Shown one piece after another: positions 5,104-7,875 of a DNA stretch of 7,875 bases (the stretch's first letter is position 1; each line of letters begins with the position of its first letter). Origin of the DNA: Verrucomicrobiales bacterium. Lineage in GTDB: Bacteria > Verrucomicrobiota > Verrucomicrobiia > Limisphaerales > UBA1096. A program made the translations under genes and the position numbers. The stretch spans positions 1 through 7,875 of the forward strand of contig NZFR01000059.1 of the NCBI GenBank assembly GCA_002689335.1. Reading direction: 5' to 3'. Under the pieces are notes generated by a model, which was not told the DNA's origin, searched no databases, and worked only from the letters and a program-made list of their open reading frames with translations.

Positions 5104-6375
5104 TCAGGCCCAAGCGGGCGGATTGGCCAAGCGGAAAAGCCGTTCGCCAGCGTGTGGGACGAGCAGAATACCTTCGTCCTCACGGTTGGCGAAATCCTCA
5201 GGATTAATCGTCGCCGGATCGCGGTAGCCGAGATTGATCTGCCGGCACTTGGCCTCGGAGATCTGGGTGGCCAAGGTCACCTCCGCGCGTGGCGTCTCCA
5301 CCCCGTTTTTGAACTTACCCAGCCCTTTTACGTGCACGCAGTGGGCCAGAGCACCCCAAGGCATATCCTTGAATTGATCCCACTGTTTCAGGAAATAGTC
5401 GCGGCAGTGGTAGCCGACTTTTTCGATCGTCTCTCCGTGAGCGATGCAAACGTCGCTGATGTGCGGCGCGTAGATGATCAACTCACCACCGTCGGCCAAC
5501 ACCGACTCAAGTTTGTACATGCATTTGCCGGCGGTCCAAATCTCATCATACATCTCCGGCGCACAGGCGAGGATCTTATGGAACGGCTTTTCCTTGCTGA
5601 GCGTGTGGCGTTCGGAGGAAAGGTCACTCGCCGCAGACCACGCCTCCTCGACCGATCCGGCGAACAGGCCGCTCATACCGTCGCTTTCGACGACCATGCA
5701 AAACGCGAGTTTGGGAATTTTCACCATCGCGCCGGCGCGATCGACGACCTTTCGCACCGGCGTCCATTTGTGGCCGATGATTTTCGGAGTGGTGATTACG
5801 GCACCGAGCCAATGGAAAAAATTCAGCACCTGCGGTCCGGCGACCCCTGGGAAGAGATACTTGTTACCCCCGGAAAACCCGACAACCTCGTGCGGGAAAA
5901 CCGGCCCGATGATCACGATTTGGTCGTAGTCAAACAGCTTGGCGTTGACCTCCACCGTCACGTCCATCTCGAACAATCCGCCACTGAGATCGCTGATTTC
6001 CTCGGCCGTGATCGTGCCAATATTTTTGAGGGCACTTGGGTCATCCCAAGCATGATTGAAAAACTGAACCTTCGCGTATCGGCCGGTGCGTTCGTCGTGG
6101 GAGATTTCCAGCCTTTGCTCGATGGCCGCCTCTCCCATGGCCTGATGCGTCCCCAGTGCGATCATGACATCCAGCGCTGAGGCAACCCCACCGATCTGTT
6201 CGTGGATCTCCTTAAACATCGTCCCCACCGGTGCAGTTCGGGTGGCGTCCGGCACGATCAACAGAACCTTGCGATCGCGGAATGCCTCTTCCGGCATGGA
6301 CTCCGTCACGACCTCGCGCGCTTGCTCGGTGCTGAGCAGTTTGCCCTCGGAAACTTTTTTGGAAACGACTCCCAC
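5104..6375 (-). CDS. LarA-family nickel-pincer hydroxyacid racemase/epimerase
   Basis: A 423-residue protein of the lactate racemase (LarA, DUF2088) superfamily, which racemises or epimerises 2-hydroxy acids using a nickel-pincer (NPN) cofactor bound to a lysine. Visible residues: PD43ATR46TAP, ALGTH77, PH162EVVGFSGGNK172YLFPG and NFFH188. The 162-172-188 spacing equals that of L. plantarum LarA His174, Lys184 (cofactor attachment) and His200 (Ni ligand), and D43/R46/H77 fit its Asp72/Arg75/His108. A catalytically competent enzyme is therefore likely. Substrate is not fixed: the superfamily also includes malate, phenyllactate and D-gluconate 2-epimerases, and the upstream mannonate-type dehydrogenase favours a sugar acid. 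The start is GTG (6373-6375), 6 bases after the SDR stop, so the two form an operon. The family-like sequence ends near VPHAGERLF; the last residues (RLANPPAWA) are encoded by repeat units. The LarB/C/E cofactor-synthesis genes are not in the window. Confidence 0.9.
   Translation of the reverse strand: MGVVSKKVSEGKLLSTEQAREVVTESMPEEAFRDRKVLLIVPDATRTAPVGTMFKEIHEQIGGVASALDVMIALGTHQAMGEAAIEQRLEISHDERTGRYAKVQFFNHAWDDPSALKNIGTITAEEISDLSGGLFEMDVTVEVNAKLFDYDQIVIIGPVFPHEVVGFSGGNKYLFPGVAGPQVLNFFHWLGAVITTPKIIGHKWTPVRKVVDRAGAMVKIPKLAFCMVVESDGMSGLFAGSVEEAWSAASDLSSERHTLSKEKPFHKILACAPEMYDEIWTAGKCMYKLESVLADGGELIIYAPHISDVCIAHGETIEKVGYHCRDYFLKQWDQFKDMPWGALAHCVHVKGLGKFKNGVETPRAEVTLATQISEAKCRQINLGYRDPATINPEDFANREDEGILLVPHAGERLFRLANPPAWA
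5122..5134. repeat. Repeat unit ATTGGCCAAGCGG at the LarA-family 3' end
   Basis: On the minus strand it is read as RLAN and is followed by a decayed partial copy (5109-5117, CCCAAGCGG) encoding PAW. The final residues of the LarA-family protein are thus repeat-derived. Confidence 0.65.
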
Positions 6376-6381
6376 GGTGCG

Positions 6382-7194
6382 TCAGATTGTTTGGCTCAGG
6401 AACCCGCCGTCGACCACAATGTCAGAGCCGGTGACGAAGCTCGCTGCTTTTTCGCTGGCCAAATACACCGCCGCGCCGGCTAACTCGCTGGGGTTGCCAA
6501 ACCGGCCCATCGGCGTGTGGCCGAAGATCGACTTGGCCCGGTCGCTCGGTGTGCCGTCCTCGTTGAAAAGTAGTTTCTTATTTTGTTCCGCCGGAAAAAA
6601 ACCGGGTGTAATGCTATTGACGCGCACGCCTTTAGTTGCCCATTCGCGTGCAAGAAAACGGGTCGCGCTCAGCACGGCCGCCTTGGACGCGGAGTAAGCA
6701 ATTACCTTCGATAGGGGCAGGTGCGACGTGACGCTAGCGATGTTGATGATGCTGCCCTTGCCGCGCTCGCACATCGCCGGCCCGAACTCCTGACACGGCA
6801 GCAGGAAGCCGCCTACGAGGTTGAGGTCGAACACCTTGGCCCAGGCTGGTTGCGGGATATTTTCGAACGGCATTTCCAGGGTCACGGTGGCGTCCGGGTC
6901 GTTCCCGCCGGCGGCGTTGAGCAAAACAGTCGGCGAGCCAAGCGCTTGGCCAATGGCGTCGTGGCATGATTTCAGGCTGGCGGGATCCATCGCGTCGCAA
7001 CTGAAAAATTGCGCTTGGCCACCCGCGTCGCTGATCTCCTGCACCCTCGCTTCGCCGCGCTCAGCACTACGCCCTACCACGGCGATTTTTGCTCCGGCCT
7101 TGGCCATCGCCAACGCGGAGGAACCGCCCAGTGCTCCGGTGGCACCAATCACCACGGCCACCTCCCCGGTTAAATCAAACATGTAATCCGACAT
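6382..7194 (-). CDS. SDR-family D-mannonate oxidoreductase-like dehydrogenase
   Basis: A 270-residue classical short-chain dehydrogenase, cytosolic and NAD(P)-dependent. Cofactor loop G17-A-T-G-A-L-G23, NAAGG (93-97), N125, catalytic S154, Y167-x-x-x-K171 and the closing VTGSDIVVDGGF are all present. The segments LLNAAGGNDP, PCQEFGPAM, ITPGFFPAEQNKKLL and TPMGRFGNPSELAGA resemble the SDR type of D-mannonate oxidoreductase (fructuronate reductase; UxuB/YjmF of Bacillus), which interconverts D-mannonate and D-fructuronate. A gluconate 5-dehydrogenase-like activity is the main alternative. I chose ATG 7194 (MSDYMFDLTGEVAVV); a GTG two codons upstream (7200) and ATG 7182 are alternatives, and none has a clear ribosome site. 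It is the first gene of a minus-strand operon with the LarA-family gene 6 bases downstream. Two repeat units are read as AIGQALGS and GGQAQ in the adenine-side half of the fold. Confidence 0.9.
   Translation of the reverse strand: MSDYMFDLTGEVAVVIGATGALGGSSALAMAKAGAKIAVVGRSAERGEARVQEISDAGGQAQFFSCDAMDPASLKSCHDAIGQALGSPTVLLNAAGGNDPDATVTLEMPFENIPQPAWAKVFDLNLVGGFLLPCQEFGPAMCERGKGSIINIASVTSHLPLSKVIAYSASKAAVLSATRFLAREWATKGVRVNSITPGFFPAEQNKKLLFNEDGTPSDRAKSIFGHTPMGRFGNPSELAGAAVYLASEKAASFVTGSDIVVDGGFLSQTI
6937..6957. repeat. Double repeat with 14-bp palindrome in the SDR gene
   Basis: GCCAAGCGCTTGGC (6937-6950) is a perfect palindrome continuing into CAATGGC. On the minus strand it is read as AIGQALG, in the LGQA frame rather than LAKR, in the surface helix before the strand PTVLLNAAGG. 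Confidence 0.75.
7011..7020. repeat. Repeat unit GCGCTTGGCC in the SDR gene
   Basis: A single half-unit, read on the minus strand as GGQAQ just before the FFSCD strand. The flank beyond GGCC has diverged. Confidence 0.5.
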
Positions 7195-7316
7195 AGCCAC
7201 GCAGTGTTCACCAGCCGGCCGTCATGTTGAAGGAAATTCCGCCAAGCCAAGCGCTTGGCCAAGGGGAGGGTTTTACGTTTGCAGAGCGGAAAAATCAGAC
7301 GTATGGTTTGTTGTTT
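7195..7316. promoter_or_regulatory. Divergent intergenic region with candidate promoter
   Basis: This 122-base gap separates the minus-strand SDR/LarA operon from the plus-strand MORN-like gene and must carry start signals for both. On the plus strand TTGCAG (7279-7284), a 17-base spacer and TATGGT (7302-7307) are a weak promoter-like pair, which would leave almost no leader before ATG 7317. Nothing convincing is visible for the minus strand. The middle is occupied by a palindromic repeat (7241-7264). Confidence 0.3.
7241..7264. repeat. Double repeat in the divergent intergenic region
   Basis: Contains the perfect palindrome GCCAAGCGCTTGGC (7246-7259), flanked by an extra GCCAA on the left and CAAGG on the right, so parts of three units are joined. 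It is well placed to act as an operator or to be read through in either direction, which is inference. Confidence 0.8.
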
Positions 7317-7751
7317 ATGAAGTGGATTCTTATAGTGTCGGCCGTTGTGGCGGTCGTGTTTTTGCAACTCAAACGTGGTGAAGTCGGCGTGAAACGTGGC
7401 GATGATGGGCTGTATTATAAAGCCGATAGCACGACCGTGTTCACCGGAGAGGGATTGGTCTATCACCCCAACGGCAAAAAGGCGGCGCACGGTCAAATCG
7501 TGGATGGAAAACCAACCGGCACGTGGAGTCATTGGTACGCCAACGGGCAACTCGAAGCGGAGGGTAATTACACGGAGGGCAAGCGAGACGGCGTTTGGGT
7601 GCAGTTTGATGAGGCTGGGGAAAAACTCGAAGAGGCTACTTGGGTTGACGATGTCAAACAGGCTCCGGCCGATCCCACTGCGACGCAGACCTTGGACAAT
7701 ACAGCTTCCGCTGAAGCACCAAAAACAAAAGAAGAACCAAAGAAAGAATAA
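7317..7751 (+). CDS. Small membrane-anchored MORN-like repeat protein (YwqK-type repeats)
   Basis: 144 residues. Residues 2-18 (KWILIVSAVVAVVFLQL) form a single membrane segment or uncleaved signal, so the rest is probably outside the cytoplasm. Three consecutive ~23-residue repeats follow: TGEGLVYHPNGKKAAHGQIVDG (43-64), PTGTWSHWYANGQLEAEGNY (66-85) and RDGVWVQFDEAGEKLEEATW (90-109). They share the G-x-W/V-x-x-(W/Y)-(Y/F)-x-x-(N/A)G-x pattern of the MORN_2/YwqK-type repeat, found in many secreted bacterial proteins of unknown role. The tail (113-144) is low-complexity, rich in A, T, K and E. ATG 7317 was chosen because it begins directly with the hydrophobic segment; the in-frame ATG at 7224 would add 31 polar residues, partly encoded by the palindromic repeat. 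Function unknown; a lipoprotein gene starts 10 bases after its stop. Confidence 0.78.
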   Translation: MKWILIVSAVVAVVFLQLKRGEVGVKRGDDGLYYKADSTTVFTGEGLVYHPNGKKAAHGQIVDGKPTGTWSHWYANGQLEAEGNYTEGKRDGVWVQFDEAGEKLEEATWVDDVKQAPADPTATQTLDNTASAEAPKTKEEPKKE

Positions 7752-7761
7752 CGGTGATGAT

Positions 7762-7875
7762 ATGGAATCGCTTCATCTCTCCTTGTTGGCGGCGGCCTCG
7801 ATTGCGGTAATCGGATGTCAGTCGGCTCAGTTCGTGGCGAGCAAACAAAAGATTACACGGATCGAGCCTCAACTC
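7762..7875 (+). CDS. Start of a predicted lipoprotein, 3' partial
   Basis: Thirty-eight codons open to the window end. The N-terminus MESLHLSLLAAASIAVIGC ends in a plausible lipobox (VIGC, Cys19) followed by QSAQF, as expected for an envelope lipoprotein. The usual N-terminal Lys/Arg is missing, which weakens the signal. GGTGA (7753-7757) lies 4 bases before the ATG and can serve as ribosome site, and the gene starts 10 bases after the MORN-like gene, suggesting one transcript. The remainder (VASKQKITRIEPQL) is too short to assign a family. Confidence 0.6.
   Translation, partial: MESLHLSLLAAASIAVIGCQSAQFVASKQKITRIEPQL

Noticed and set aside
5101..6180. A 359-codon plus-strand open frame antisense to the LarA-family gene
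   Set aside because: It mirrors the codon pattern of the true minus-strand gene, has no family-like motifs, and its translation is rich in R, H and D, as expected from an antisense shadow in GC-rich DNA.
391..7264. CRISPR array or classical REP/BIME cluster
   Set aside because: Spacing is irregular, units are only 12-24 bp, many lie inside coding sequence in frame, and there are no unique spacers of constant length or cas genes.

Overview
The window looks like a chromosomal segment of a marine-type Verrucomicrobiota (PVC group) bacterium. This is inferred from gene content and style: a secreted iduronate-2-sulfatase-type sulfatase, a protein ending in an FFRLR-type beta-sandwich tail, lipoprotein signals, moderately high GC, and a LarA-family protein beside a sugar-acid dehydrogenase. 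No rRNA, tRNA, CRISPR array, transposase or phage gene is visible.

Layout. (1) Bases 3-374 hold the 3' end of a secreted-protein gene. (2) Bases 376-609 hold what reads as an orphan C-terminal piece of a threonine synthase, a gene remnant directly abutting gene 1. (3) A plus-strand cluster of four genes follows: secreted sulfatase (653-2092), lipoprotein cyanophycinase-like S51 peptidase (2089-2937), leucyl aminopeptidase PepA (3007-4452) and beta-carbonic anhydrase (4449-5051). Genes 1/2 and 3/4 of the cluster each overlap by ATGA, and only a 69-base gap holding a tandem repeat separates the two pairs. (4) A convergent minus-strand pair follows: an SDR dehydrogenase of the D-mannonate oxidoreductase type (7194-6382), then a LarA-family nickel-pincer racemase/epimerase (6375-5104), 6 bases apart. 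(5) Divergent from these is a small membrane-anchored MORN-like repeat protein (7317-7751), followed by the start of a lipoprotein gene that runs off the window (7762-7875).

Functionally this is a polymer- and sugar-acid-scavenging neighbourhood: desulfation of polysaccharide outside the cytoplasm, breakdown of cyanophycin or related peptides at the envelope, cytosolic peptide trimming, CO2/bicarbonate interconversion, and probable C2 epimerisation plus oxidation of an aldonic acid.

The most striking signal is not a gene. A short palindromic word centred on TTGGCCAA (extended form CGCTTGGCCAAGCG, period 12 when doubled) occurs again and again, both between genes and inside them. I count 11 exact TTGGCCAA copies where about 0.1 is expected by chance, plus many one-mismatch forms. 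Within coding regions it is read mostly as LAKR or LGQA, at tolerant positions, and it is absent from the long catalytic cores of PepA/carbonic anhydrase and LarA. It behaves like a proliferating 12-bp palindromic element, comparable in style to cyanobacterial HIP1 or Rickettsia palindromic elements. It also sits at the gene-remnant junction and at the 3' ends of two genes.
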